Below, piece by piece: positions 7,607 through 15,282 of a stretch of 31,083 nt of DNA; position 1 is the first letter of the stretch, and each line of letters starts with the position of its first letter. The stretch comes from JAIEPT01 sp038217425 (GTDB lineage Bacteria; Planctomycetota; Planctomycetia; Gemmatales; Gemmataceae), in the NCBI GenBank assembly GCA_038217425.1, contig JBBQPM010000070.1:1-31083 (forward strand), in the 5' to 3' direction. The notes under the pieces are model-generated. The model saw nothing but the letters and a program-made list of their open reading frames with translations, was not told the origin of the DNA and ran no database searches. The position numbers and the translations under genes were made by a program.

Positions 7607-8713
7607 ATGGCGAAGAAGAGTTGTCCTCTCAAGCTTGGATGGGGTGTTACAGCGATGACGCTAACGTTTTTCGGGTGCATGCCGATTGCCCAGGATCCGA
7701 AGGCGGTCGTCGGCAACGCGAAAATTGTAATGGGACTTTCCGGATGGCAGCCGGAACAACCGGGATGGTGCCCGGTTTTTGCGATTCGCTTTTTCGACAA
7801 CGATGCCAAAGTCGCGACGTTGGGGCCGAAAGGCATCAACATTTGGGACGCGAAAACGGGGCAGCCGCTTGCCGCATTTGCACTAGAGGACGTGTTTGGG
7901 GGAACGTTTTCGACAAACTGCCACTACGGCGTTCAAATCGTCAAGGCGCGCGAGGTGGTTATTCAGTCACTCAAGGGCGCTCCGCAGCAGACGATCTTGC
8001 GTCCTGATTGTCATAGTATCATTTGTGCTGCCGTTTCAGAGGATGGCGAACGAGTCTTAATTGGGGGTCGGGAAAAAGACGCAACCTCTGAAATTCCAAC
8101 TGGTTATCTTGGAATGTGGGATGTGAGAAACCAGAAGGAACTACAGACCTTTGTCGGTCACGTTTCTCCGGTCAGCAACGTAAAATTTTGCCCCGACGGC
8201 AAACACGTCGTATCGAGTAGTTTCGACAAGACGCTCCGACTCTGGGCGATTGAGTCGGGAATTGAAATTCGCCGAAACGACGAGAAGCCGTATGTCTCCT
8301 CGCAGGGTGCGCGTTCGCCGATAGCGTTTTCGCGGGCTGGAAAACAGTTCTTTGTTGGGCGTACCTTGTGGGATTTTGAAGCCTGGAAGCCGGGACGACG
8401 CCTCCAGGCAACTGAGTCCGATACCTGGAGTGCCCCCGTTGATTATTGCTTTTCTCCGAGCGGATCTACGGTCGCTTCCGCGGGGCTCGATGGCTACATT
8501 CGCATCTGGGACCTCGCGACGTTTAGAGAGTTGGCTCGTTTCCCCTGCCACGCCAATCTTGCCTCCGCGCTCTGCGTCGACTTTTCGTCTGATGGCAAAT
8601 ATCTGGCGGCCGGAGGATCTGGGACGATTTTAGGATTTGATTCGTCGAAAGAGCGAGCGGTAAATGATCGCTTCGGCGCCAGAATCTGGCAGATTGAAAA
8701 GCACCATAAGTGA
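7607..8713 (+). CDS. Exported WD40-repeat protein, possible lipoprotein (probably acquired)
   Basis: The protein has 368 residues. The N-terminus (MAKKSCPLK, then a hydrophobic stretch ending TLTFFGC) resembles a lipoprotein signal, but FFGC is an imperfect lipobox, so ordinary Sec export is possible. WD40-like blades are clear, for example GMWDVRNQKELQTFVGH, SSFDKTLRLWAIESG and SAGLDGYIRIWDLATF. The whole chain probably forms one beta-propeller, a binding scaffold with no catalytic motif. ATG 7607 is preceded by AAAGGCGAG. Base composition is visibly more AT-rich than the neighbours, with codons such as TTA, ATT and AGT. The gene lies between two direct copies of the 117-bp MITE-like element, the second starting only 19 bases after its stop. 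It was probably brought in horizontally. Confidence 0.88.
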   Translation: MAKKSCPLKLGWGVTAMTLTFFGCMPIAQDPKAVVGNAKIVMGLSGWQPEQPGWCPVFAIRFFDNDAKVATLGPKGINIWDAKTGQPLAAFALEDVFGGTFSTNCHYGVQIVKAREVVIQSLKGAPQQTILRPDCHSIICAAVSEDGERVLIGGREKDATSEIPTGYLGMWDVRNQKELQTFVGHVSPVSNVKFCPDGKHVVSSSFDKTLRLWAIESGIEIRRNDEKPYVSSQGARSPIAFSRAGKQFFVGRTLWDFEAWKPGRRLQATESDTWSAPVDYCFSPSGSTVASAGLDGYIRIWDLATFRELARFPCHANLASALCVDFSSDGKYLAAGGSGTILGFDSSKERAVNDRFGARIWQIEKHHK

Positions 8714-8732
8714 GACGGATAAGAGCAAAAAG

Positions 8733-8849
8733 GGGACAGGCATGTTCAACTTGGCTGTATTTTGGCCTCCTCATTGCACGCTACAATCAGGGCATGCCGA
8801 CATTTGTTCCATTGCAATAAATTCTCTCGATAGAAAACATGCCTGTCCC
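8733..8849. mobile_element. MITE-like element, copy 2 (117 bp)
   Basis: Same length and orientation as the copy at 7274-7390, with identical 14-base inverted termini at 8733-8746 and 8836-8849. The core 27-base frame (8794-8820) reads MPTFVPLQ then TAA. Its right end lies inside the toxin gene read on the minus strand and supplies that gene's present C-terminus and stop codon. Confidence 0.85.
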
Positions 8850-9062
8850 TTTTGTCACTTCGTTCACTTGACCGAGAGCTCGCCAGGCTCGGCCGACGCG
8901 CACCGAGTACAATCCTTCGTGCCCATGGATCGGTTTGAAACGCAAACTGGGATGGGAGTGATTCGCACGCCAAAGTCGATACGCTCGCTTCGCCTGTTCG
9001 CGTATCTCCTCGGGCAAACGAGCGAAGCACTCCATAAAATCATCGGTAACGATGGAGTTCAC
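8787..9062 (-). pseudogene. ParE/RelE-type toxin gene with tail replaced by MITE sequence
   Basis: GTG at 9062 overlaps the antitoxin stop by four bases (GTGA), the usual coupling of toxin-antitoxin pairs, so I prefer it to the TTG at 9089. The body fits the family: RLPEEIREQAKRAYRLW, then HPSLRFKPI and LYSVRVGRAWRALG. Family members normally continue into a strand and a short end such as WFWIGSHxxYD, which holds active-site residues. Here, after about residue 70, the reading runs into the right terminus of MITE copy 2 and codes for about 20 unrelated residues (GTGMFSIERIYCNGTNVGMP). The lost tail is not found beyond the element. The toxin is probably inactive. Confidence 0.8.
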
Positions 9063-9277
9063 AGTTCGTCGAACCCCGCTGCACGACAACGGCCGGCTTG
9101 GACTTGTTCCTTGGCCCGCACCGCCAAGCTCGCCAGCTTCTCCGGCGACCGAGCCAGCGACTCTTCCCAGCGTCGATCTTCTTCGATCTCTTCCAGAATG
9201 AGCGTCGCGATGGCATCTTGCTGGGCATCTGAAAGTTTGCGGGCTTTCGCCACGGCTTGATCGAGTAACGCGGACAT
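9059..9277 (-). CDS. Antitoxin of a type II ParE/RelE-like module
   Basis: This is a 72-residue acidic, helical protein (MSALLDQAVAKARKLSDAQQ at the N-terminus, then ATLILEEIEEDRRWEESLAR). It has the size and position of the small partners that precede ParE/RelE-like toxins, with no clear ribbon-helix-helix motif. ATG 9277 has a strong GGAGGAAG ribosome-binding site. Its stop overlaps the toxin start by four bases. It appears intact while its toxin is broken, as expected when a module decays after loss of the toxin (inference). Confidence 0.7.
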   Translation of the reverse strand: MSALLDQAVAKARKLSDAQQDAIATLILEEIEEDRRWEESLARSPEKLASLAVRAKEQVQAGRCRAAGFDEL

Positions 9278-9308
9278 CGCTCTTCCTCCGAGAATCTGAA
9301 AACCCGAT

Positions 9309-10658
9309 TTATCGTACCAACTCCCGGATCGCCTCCCCCTGCTCGATCAGCGCCACCGGCCGACTTTGATAATCGTGGAAAATCACTTCCTTGCCGTCGA
9401 TGCCCAGATGATGGAAGATCGTCGACGCCACCTCTTGCGGCGTTACCGGCCGATCGACGATCCCCTCGCCGCGGTGCGTGGATCTGCCGATTACCTGGCC
9501 CATCTTCATCTTGCCGCCTGCGAATAACACGCTGAACGTGTGGCCCCAGTGGTCGCGGCCGGCGTTCGCGTTCATTCGCGGCGTGCGGCCGAACTCGCCC
9601 ATTGCGACCACCAACGTGTCGTCGTACATGCCGCGGGCACGCAAGTCCTCGATCAACGCGGCGATGGCGCGGTCCAGCGGCGGGATCAAGAGTCGGGCGC
9701 CGATCTCCGTCTCGAGCTGCGGCGGCGTGCCGTGATGGTCCCAGGGGACGCAGTTCACCGTCACGAACGTCACGCCCGATTCAATTAATCGGCGAGCGAG
9801 TAACGCACTTTGGCCGAAGGTGTGTCGGCCGTACTGGTCGCGCATGCCGGCCGATTCGCGGCTGATGTCGAAGGCCTCGGCGACCCGGGGGCTGGTCATC
9901 AGGCCGAAGGCGCGCTGGTAATGTTCGCCCATGTCATGGACGCGCGAATCGCCGGCTCTCTGGATGCGGTCGAGCGTCTGCACCAGGCCCTGGCGGTTTT
10001 CGAGTCGGCCGAGCGTGAGCTGGTCGCCGGGGTGGAGGTTGCGGACGCGGTAGTCGGGCAGATTCGGGTCGGACTCGACGACGAAGGGGTTGGCGCCGCC
10101 GCCGATGTAGGCGGCGTAGTGGAAGAAGTTGTCGGTGCCGCCGCGGAGGTGGGGGACGGCGACGTACGGCGGCATGTTGGGCGTGTTGGGGCCGCGGAGT
10201 CGGCTGACGGCGGCGCCGATGGCGGGGCGTTTCTGATGTTTGAAATCGGGGGCGTTGAAGGCGGGGCCTTCGAAGCCGGTGAGCATCCAGTGGTTGGATT
10301 TCGTGTGATCGCCGGAGCCGTGGTTGACGGTGCGGACGACGGCGAGATGCTCGGCGAGTCGTGCCTGGCGGGGCATGAGTTCGCCGAAGAGGACGCCGGG
10401 GAGGGTGGTGCGGATGGCGCCGAGGGGGCCGCGGTAGAGGTCGGGGGCGTCGGGTTTGGGATCCCAGGTTTCCATGTGGCCCGGGCCGCCGCTGAGCCAG
10501 AAGAGGATGACGTTGGTTTTGCGCGTCGGGGCGTTGGCGTAGAGGTTGGGCAGGTCGAGAAGATTGAGGGCGCCGAGACCAAGGGCGCCGGCCTGGACGA
10601 AGCTGCGGCGCGTGAGGCGGTGGTCGGCGTAGGTGTTGTCGCCGTGGATGCGGATCAT
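9309..10658 (-). CDS. DUF1501 family protein, Tat-type signal
   Basis: ATG 10658 (449 residues) is chosen because GGAG precedes it and the twin-arginine signal LTRRSFVQAGALGLG follows at residues 15-29. An upstream TTG at 10691 would begin inside a palindromic repeat. DUF1501 belongs to the alkaline phosphatase-like superfamily. Typical segments are ILFWLSGGPGHMETWDPKP (51-69), the HGSGDHTKSNHWML region, VTVNCVPWDHHG, MGEFGRTPRMN and GRDHWGHTFSVLFAGG. The His and Asp residues there are candidate metal ligands. These proteins are exported folded and their substrates are unknown; in planctomycetes they often accompany PSD1 genes. A second DUF1501 gene lies upstream on the same strand. Confidence 0.93.
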   Translation of the reverse strand: MIRIHGDNTYADHRLTRRSFVQAGALGLGALNLLDLPNLYANAPTRKTNVILFWLSGGPGHMETWDPKPDAPDLYRGPLGAIRTTLPGVLFGELMPRQARLAEHLAVVRTVNHGSGDHTKSNHWMLTGFEGPAFNAPDFKHQKRPAIGAAVSRLRGPNTPNMPPYVAVPHLRGGTDNFFHYAAYIGGGANPFVVESDPNLPDYRVRNLHPGDQLTLGRLENRQGLVQTLDRIQRAGDSRVHDMGEHYQRAFGLMTSPRVAEAFDISRESAGMRDQYGRHTFGQSALLARRLIESGVTFVTVNCVPWDHHGTPPQLETEIGARLLIPPLDRAIAALIEDLRARGMYDDTLVVAMGEFGRTPRMNANAGRDHWGHTFSVLFAGGKMKMGQVIGRSTHRGEGIVDRPVTPQEVASTIFHHLGIDGKEVIFHDYQSRPVALIEQGEAIRELVR

Positions 10659-10674
10659 GGGGACTCCGTATTGC

Positions 10675-10765
10675 GTGGGGCACGTTTTCAACGTGCCATT
10701 TCACATCAGTGGAAAAGTTCGTTACGCGTCGGTTTCAATCATGGCACGTTAAAAACGTGCCCCAC
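10675..10765. repeat. Inverted repeat, GGCACGTT...AACGTGCC family
   Basis: Arms 10675-10699 and 10741-10765 match at 24 of 25 positions around a 41-base loop. Each arm is itself palindromic (GGCACGTT / AACGTGCC). It fills most of the 144 bases between the two DUF1501 genes and could fold in the mRNA or end transcription, though no T-run follows. Confidence 0.9.
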
Positions 10766-10802
10766 GTGGATGCCGCCCGGATGCAGTTCGTCATGAGCGC
10801 TG

Positions 10803-12215
10803 TTAGTTCAGGATTTCGCGGATGACGTGGCCGCCCACGTCGGTCAGGCGGAAGTCGCGGCCGTTGAAGCGGTACGTGAGACGCGTGTGGTCCAGGCCGA
10901 GCAAATGTAGCACGGTGGCGTGGATGTCGTTGCAGTTGACGCGGTCCTCGACGGCCTTGTAGCCGAAGTCGTCGGATTTTCCGTAGTGGACGCCTCCCTT
11001 GATGCCGGCGCCGGCGAGCCAGATCGTGAAGGCGTGCGGGTTGTGGTCGCGGCCCGAGGCGCCCTGGGAATCCGACGTTCGGCCGAACTCGCCGCCCCAG
11101 ACGACCAACGTCGAATCGAGTAGGCCCTTCGCCTTGAGGTCGGTGAGCAGCGCCGCGGCGGGTTGATCGTTGGTGTTGGTGCAGTCGATGTGGTTTTGGC
11201 GAATGTCGCTGTGGCCGTCCCAGGGGACGTCGGCGACGGCGCCGCCGGAGATGCGCGTCGCGGACGAGAAGATCTGCACGAAACGGACGCCGCGCTCGAC
11301 GAGGCGACGGGCGAGCAGACATTGTCGGCCCAGGTTCGCGGTGTCGGGGCGGTCGAGGCCGTAGAGACTTTGCGTCGCCTGCGATTCTTGCCGGATGTCG
11401 AGGGCTTCGGGGGCGGCGGATTGCATGCGGTAGGCGAGTTCGAACGCCTGGATGCGGGCGGCGAGGTCGGCTTCTTGCGGCCGGGCCTGTTGATGCCGTT
11501 GGTTCAGGTCGCGGAGCAGGTCGAGCTGGGCGCGTTGTTGGCTTTCGGATTGATTCGCGGGGCGCACGAGGTTGGCGATCTCTTCGCGGCGCGCGGAGTC
11601 GAGCAGGATCGGCTGGTAACTCTTGGGGAGGAAGCCGGGGGACCAGAGATTGTCGTCGCCGCGCGGCTTGGGGCCGTGCATGACGACGAAGGCGGGGAGG
11701 TTTTCGTTCATGCTACCGAGGCCGTAATTGACCCAGGAGCCGAGCGAAGGATAGCCGGGACGATTGGAGCCAGCAAGGAGTTCGATGCCGGCGGGGGCGT
11801 GGTTGTTTTGCGTGGAGTAGCAGGAATGGATGAAGGCCATGTCGTCGACGTGCTGTGCCGTCTTGGGGAGGATGTCGGAGACCCAGCTGCCGGATTGGCC
11901 ATGTTGGCGGAAGCGGAAGGGGGACTTGAGGCATTTGCCGCTGGTGGTGAAGAAGCCGGTCCTGGGGTCGGCGCCGACGAGGGTTTGGCCGTCGCGGCGC
12001 TGGAGTTCGGGCTTGTAATCGAAGAGATCGACTTGCGAGGGACCGCCGGTCATGAAGAGCCAGATGATCGATTTGACTTTGGCGGGGAAATGGGTGGGCC
12101 GCTCGGCGGCGGCGGTTTCCTGGTTTAGCATCGAAGCGAGGGCGATGGAGCCGAAGCCCATGCCGGTCGATTGCAGGAATTGGCGGCGCGAAGGCAGGTG
12201 TAGGCGAGGGATCAT
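10803..12215 (-). CDS. DUF1501 family protein, Tat-type signal
   Basis: ATG 12215 gives 470 residues starting with the twin-arginine signal SRRQFLQSTGMGFGSIALAS (9-28). The longer frame back to 12356 would add residues with no signal character. DUF1501 features include IIWLFMTGGPSQVDLFDYKP, HSCYSTQNNHAPAG, VRFVQIFS, VPWDGHSDIRQNH, VWGGEFGRTSD and GRDHNPHAFTIWLAG, the expected alkaline phosphatase-like layout. It is likely exported to the periplasm and its substrate is unknown. It differs clearly from the DUF1501 protein downstream, so the two are not a recent duplication. It is divergent from the cytochrome c/WD40 gene at 12385, with 169 bases between, so the promoter regions are adjacent. 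Confidence 0.93.
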   Translation of the reverse strand: MIPRLHLPSRRQFLQSTGMGFGSIALASMLNQETAAAERPTHFPAKVKSIIWLFMTGGPSQVDLFDYKPELQRRDGQTLVGADPRTGFFTTSGKCLKSPFRFRQHGQSGSWVSDILPKTAQHVDDMAFIHSCYSTQNNHAPAGIELLAGSNRPGYPSLGSWVNYGLGSMNENLPAFVVMHGPKPRGDDNLWSPGFLPKSYQPILLDSARREEIANLVRPANQSESQQRAQLDLLRDLNQRHQQARPQEADLAARIQAFELAYRMQSAAPEALDIRQESQATQSLYGLDRPDTANLGRQCLLARRLVERGVRFVQIFSSATRISGGAVADVPWDGHSDIRQNHIDCTNTNDQPAAALLTDLKAKGLLDSTLVVWGGEFGRTSDSQGASGRDHNPHAFTIWLAGAGIKGGVHYGKSDDFGYKAVEDRVNCNDIHATVLHLLGLDHTRLTYRFNGRDFRLTDVGGHVIREILN

Positions 12216-12312
12216 GGCGTGCCCTTTGGGTGGGAGGAAGGCGTGGCTATCAGTATATCTGACGTTCCGGCGGAAGCCTAGCGCGGATTTTTTTCGCATT
12301 TGCCCGCGTTCG

Positions 12313-12327
12313 CTTTTATAATAAAAG
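12313..12327. promoter_or_regulatory. Candidate -10 (TATAAT) inside a perfect 7+7 palindrome
   Basis: CTTTTAT-A-ATAAAAG contains TATAAT at 12317-12322, 62 bases before the ATG of the cytochrome c/WD40 gene. No good -35 is seen at 16-18 bases spacing. The palindrome could be an operator or chance in an AT-rich spot. Confidence 0.35.
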
Positions 12328-12384
12328 TGCCCGCACCCACCTGACCTTCCCGCCACGGGATCTCTGTCCTTTCCAGGAGCGTTT

Positions 12385-13860
12385 ATGATTCGGAGCGATC
12401 GATTTTATTGCGTCTTGTGCGCCGTCATCGGCCTGGCGCTGGCCGCCGTCTTCTTCTCGGCTCCTCAGGCTGCGCGGGCCCAGGAAGTCAGCTTCATCAA
12501 GGACATCGCGCCGATCCTCAAGGAAAACTGCTTCGCCTGCCACGACGCCAAGAAGAAGAAGGGGAAGCTCGACATGACGACTTACGAAAACTTTCGTAAG
12601 GGCGGCGGCAAGGACGATCCGATCGAGCCAGGCAAGCACAAGGAAAGCTACCTCTACGACGTGCTCGTCACCGATGGGCTAAACCGTATGCCCCCCAAGG
12701 ACGTCGGCGATGCGCTCACCAAGAAACAGATCGACCTGATCGTCAAGTGGATCGACCAGGGCGCGAAGCTCGACGGCGGACTCAAGCCCAAGGACGACCT
12801 GCAGCGCGAACTGCGCGTCCGCTGGACGCCGCCCCAGCCGTTCGCCAGCTACGCCAAGCCGGTCATCGTCAATTCGCTGGTCTTCACGCCCGACGGCAAG
12901 AAGCTCGTTGTCGGCGGCTATCACGAACTCACCATTTGGGACGCGACTGCGGGCAAGCTCGAGAAGCGGATCTTCACCCGCGCCGAACGCGCCTGGAATA
13001 TGCTCTTCCTGCCCGACGGCAAGCTGGTCGTCGCCGGCACGCGTCCCGGTCAAGAAGGGGACGTTCGCATTTACGACATCAATGCCGGCAAGCCGACCAT
13101 GCACGGCGGCGTCCCCTCCGTCGACGGCGTGAACGACAAGAAGGTTCTGGTCAAGGATCTGCTGCAGGTCGAGGACGCGATTCACGGCCTGGCCCTCAGC
13201 AGCGACGGCAAGAAACTCGCGGCCGGCGGCACCGATCGCATCCTCCGCGTCTGGGATACCGCCACCTGGAAGCTCGAGCACGGCATCGAAAACCACGCCG
13301 ACTGGATCTTCGGCCTGGCCTTCTCGCCCGACGGCAAGTACATCGCCAGCGCCAGCCGCGACAAGACCGCCAAGGTCTGGGATCTGTCGGCCAAGGAATC
13401 GCTGCTGACCTTCCCGGATCATCAGAATCCCGTGCAGGCGGTCGTCTTCTCGCCCGATGGCAAGAACGGCATCTCGGTGGGCGACGACACCAACGTCCGC
13501 GTGTGGGCGGTCTCGGGCGGCAAGCAGGTGAAGACGATCGGCGGCCACAGCAAGCAGATCTTCCGCGTGGTCGCCGCCCTCAAGGCGCCGATCATCGCGA
13601 CGGCGAGCGCCGACATGACCGTCAAGACCTTCGACCCCGTGGCCGGCACGGCGCTCAAGTCGATGACGGGGTTCACCGACTTCGTCTTGTGCGTAGCCCT
13701 CAGCGCCGATGGTTCGCTGGTGGCGGGCGGCAGCTATAATGGTGAAGTCCGCATCTTCAAGACCGCCGACGCCAGCCTGGTCACGAGCTTCAACGCGTCG
13801 CCGGGTTACGTCGCGAAGACGGTGGAAGTGAAGAAGTCGCTCGGCGAGCGGGGGACGTAA
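12385..13860 (+). CDS. Exported cytochrome c domain + WD40 propeller protein
   Basis: This 491-residue protein starts at ATG 12385 behind AGGAG (12375-12379). It has a Sec signal ending near APQAARAQ (26-33). A c-type haem motif CFACH follows (C49, C52, H53), with a likely distal methionine in NRMPPKD (M102), the planctomycete cytochrome c module. From about residue 155 come WD40-type blades, including SPDGKYIASASRDKTAKVWD and LAAGGTDRILRVWDTATW. Such hybrids are frequent in planctomycetes and are thought to be periplasmic. The haem suggests electron transfer and the propeller a binding surface; the partner is unknown. The last five residues (GERGT) and the TAA stop are encoded by the first copy of a 39-bp repeat, so the natural C-terminus may have been altered by repeat insertion. 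Confidence 0.93.
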   Translation: MIRSDRFYCVLCAVIGLALAAVFFSAPQAARAQEVSFIKDIAPILKENCFACHDAKKKKGKLDMTTYENFRKGGGKDDPIEPGKHKESYLYDVLVTDGLNRMPPKDVGDALTKKQIDLIVKWIDQGAKLDGGLKPKDDLQRELRVRWTPPQPFASYAKPVIVNSLVFTPDGKKLVVGGYHELTIWDATAGKLEKRIFTRAERAWNMLFLPDGKLVVAGTRPGQEGDVRIYDINAGKPTMHGGVPSVDGVNDKKVLVKDLLQVEDAIHGLALSSDGKKLAAGGTDRILRVWDTATWKLEHGIENHADWIFGLAFSPDGKYIASASRDKTAKVWDLSAKESLLTFPDHQNPVQAVVFSPDGKNGISVGDDTNVRVWAVSGGKQVKTIGGHSKQIFRVVAALKAPIIATASADMTVKTFDPVAGTALKSMTGFTDFVLCVALSADGSLVAGGSYNGEVRIFKTADASLVTSFNASPGYVAKTVEVKKSLGERGT

Positions 13861-14027
13861 GTCCCCCGGTACGTGACTCGCATGCAAAGATGAAAAGGCG
13901 AGCGGGGGACGTAAGTCCCCCGGTACGTGACTCGCGTTCAAAGATGAACGTGCAAAGATGAAAATGCGGCGGGACGTCCTCTTGGATTGAAAGTGACGTA
14001 CCGGGGGACTAACGTCCCCCGCTCGCC
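13843..14027. repeat. Palindromic repeat cluster, GGGGGACGTAAGTCCCCC family (two direct, one inverted copy)
   Basis: A 39-bp unit occurs identically at 13843-13881 and 13897-13935, with a shorter inverted copy at 13993-14027 (about 35 bases, one mismatch within the shared core). Each unit holds a hairpin of GGGGGAC / GTCCCCC. Copy 1 overlaps the end of the preceding coding sequence; the inverted copy ends just before the ribosome-binding site of the next gene. Short AAAGATGAA motifs lie between copies. Confidence 0.92.
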
Positions 14028-14041
14028 TAAGGGGGTTCGCG

Positions 14042-15130
14042 ATGTTCACACGCCTTACTGCATTCGCCGTCGGCCTGCTCTTCGCCACGACGCTGCACGC
14101 CCAGTGGCCCATGTTTCGCGGCAACGCCCTGCAGACCGGCATCGCTCCCGGCCCGCTGCCGGATAAACTCCAAATTCTCTGGACCTTCGAAAATCCGCAA
14201 CCCTTCGAAAGCACCGCCGCCATCGACGGCAAAACCGTCTACGTCGGCTGCTTCGACGGACATCTCTACGCCCTCGATCTCCTCACCGGCAAAGAGAAGT
14301 GGAAGTACAAGGCCGAGGCGTTCAAGTCGGCGCCCAGCGTCAAGAACGGGCTCGTCTTCTGCGGCGATACCGACGGCGTCTTCCACTGCGTCGATGCCGC
14401 CACCGGGCAGAAGAAGTGGACCCTCGAGACCGGCGCCGAGATTTCCGGCGGCGCCAACTTCACCGACGACGCCGTCCTCTTCGCCTCCCACGACTCGACC
14501 CTCTACCTGCTCAACCAGACCGACGGCAAGCTCCTCTGGAAATTCAAGACGCAGGGGCCCGTCTACGGCTCGCCCGTGATCGCCGGGAATGCGACGTTCA
14601 TCGCTGGCTGCGACAGCGACCTGCACGTCATCGATCTCAAGACCGGAAAGTCGACCGCCAAGGTCGGCCTCGACGGCCAATCGGGCTCGTCCGTCGCCGT
14701 CGTCGGCGACAAACTCTACGTCGGAACCATGGCCGACGAAGTCCTGGCCGTCGATCTCAAGAAGAAAGAGATCGACTGGCGCTGGCAGCCGGACAACGCC
14801 CAGGCGTTCTATTCGTCCGCCGCCGTCACCGACGAAATCGTCGTCATCGGTTGCCGAAACCGCTACGTGCACGCCCTGAGTCGCACCAAAGGCAAGGAAC
14901 TCTGGAGCTACAAGACGAAGGGGAAGGTCGACAGCTCCCCCGTCGTGGTGGGTAGCCGCGTCTACGTCGGCTCCGGCGACGGCTCGCTCTACGTGCTCGA
15001 ACTCGCCACGGGCAAACTCGTGCAGTCGATCCCCCTGGGCGACGCGATTCTTTCGTCTCCCGCGGTCGCCGAGGGACGTCTGGTGATCGGCACGAACGAC
15101 GGCAAGCTCCACTGCCTGGGCGGCAAATGA
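14042..15130 (+). CDS. Exported PQQ-like beta-propeller protein (BamB/PQQ-repeat type)
   Basis: ATG 14042 follows AAGGGGG (14029-14035). Residues 1-20 are a Sec signal (…FATTLHAQ). The mature chain begins WPMFRGNALQTG, typical of planctomycete PQQ-repeat proteins. Then come about seven blades with motifs such as GCFDGHLYALDLLTGKEKW, GDTDGVFHCVDAATGQKKW and VGSGDGSLYVLELATGKLV. No PQQ-dehydrogenase catalytic residues or cysteine pair are evident, so it is more likely a binding or scaffold propeller than an enzyme. At 362 residues it is close to BamB length, but the symbol is not justified without wider context. It is separated from its neighbours by repeat clusters on both sides. Confidence 0.9.
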   Translation: MFTRLTAFAVGLLFATTLHAQWPMFRGNALQTGIAPGPLPDKLQILWTFENPQPFESTAAIDGKTVYVGCFDGHLYALDLLTGKEKWKYKAEAFKSAPSVKNGLVFCGDTDGVFHCVDAATGQKKWTLETGAEISGGANFTDDAVLFASHDSTLYLLNQTDGKLLWKFKTQGPVYGSPVIAGNATFIAGCDSDLHVIDLKTGKSTAKVGLDGQSGSSVAVVGDKLYVGTMADEVLAVDLKKKEIDWRWQPDNAQAFYSSAAVTDEIVVIGCRNRYVHALSRTKGKELWSYKTKGKVDSSPVVVGSRVYVGSGDGSLYVLELATGKLVQSIPLGDAILSSPAVAEGRLVIGTNDGKLHCLGGK

Positions 15131-15163
15131 CCCCTTACAGTTGTCGATGAGAAAAACAAATCC

Positions 15164-15245
15164 AGCCACAGAGGACGCAGAGGGCACAGAGAAAAATCGT
15201 TCCTGCATTTTTGCGTTCTCTGTGTCCTCTGCGCTCTCTGTGGCT
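15164..15245. repeat. Inverted repeat, AGCCACAGAG family, copy 1
   Basis: Arms 15164-15193 and 15216-15245 pair at 27 of 30 positions and are rich in ACAGAG/GAGGAC triplets. The element lies between the propeller gene (ends 15130) and folC (15283). A second member is at 16727-16825 on the other side of folC. Confidence 0.9.
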
Positions 15246-15282
15246 AATTTCTTAGAGCCTTAGCCCCACCCGAGACTCACGG

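Noticed and set aside
7092..9300. The toxin-antitoxin/WD40 segment as a defence island
   Set aside because: Both toxins are broken and no nuclease, helicase or other defence effector is present; a decayed mobile segment is the simpler reading.
10659..10691. Upstream TTG start for the first DUF1501 gene
   Set aside because: It would begin in a palindromic repeat; the ATG at 10658 has a ribosome-binding site and precedes the Tat signal.
13843..13935. Two identical 39-bp direct repeats as a CRISPR array
   Set aside because: Only two direct copies, a 15-base gap, overlap with coding sequence, and a third copy is inverted; no cas genes.
12679..14232. A 517-codon minus-strand frame opposite the cytochrome c/WD40 gene
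   Set aside because: It runs through a repeat cluster and has shadow-type composition with no recognisable domain; the plus-strand gene has haem and WD40 motifs.
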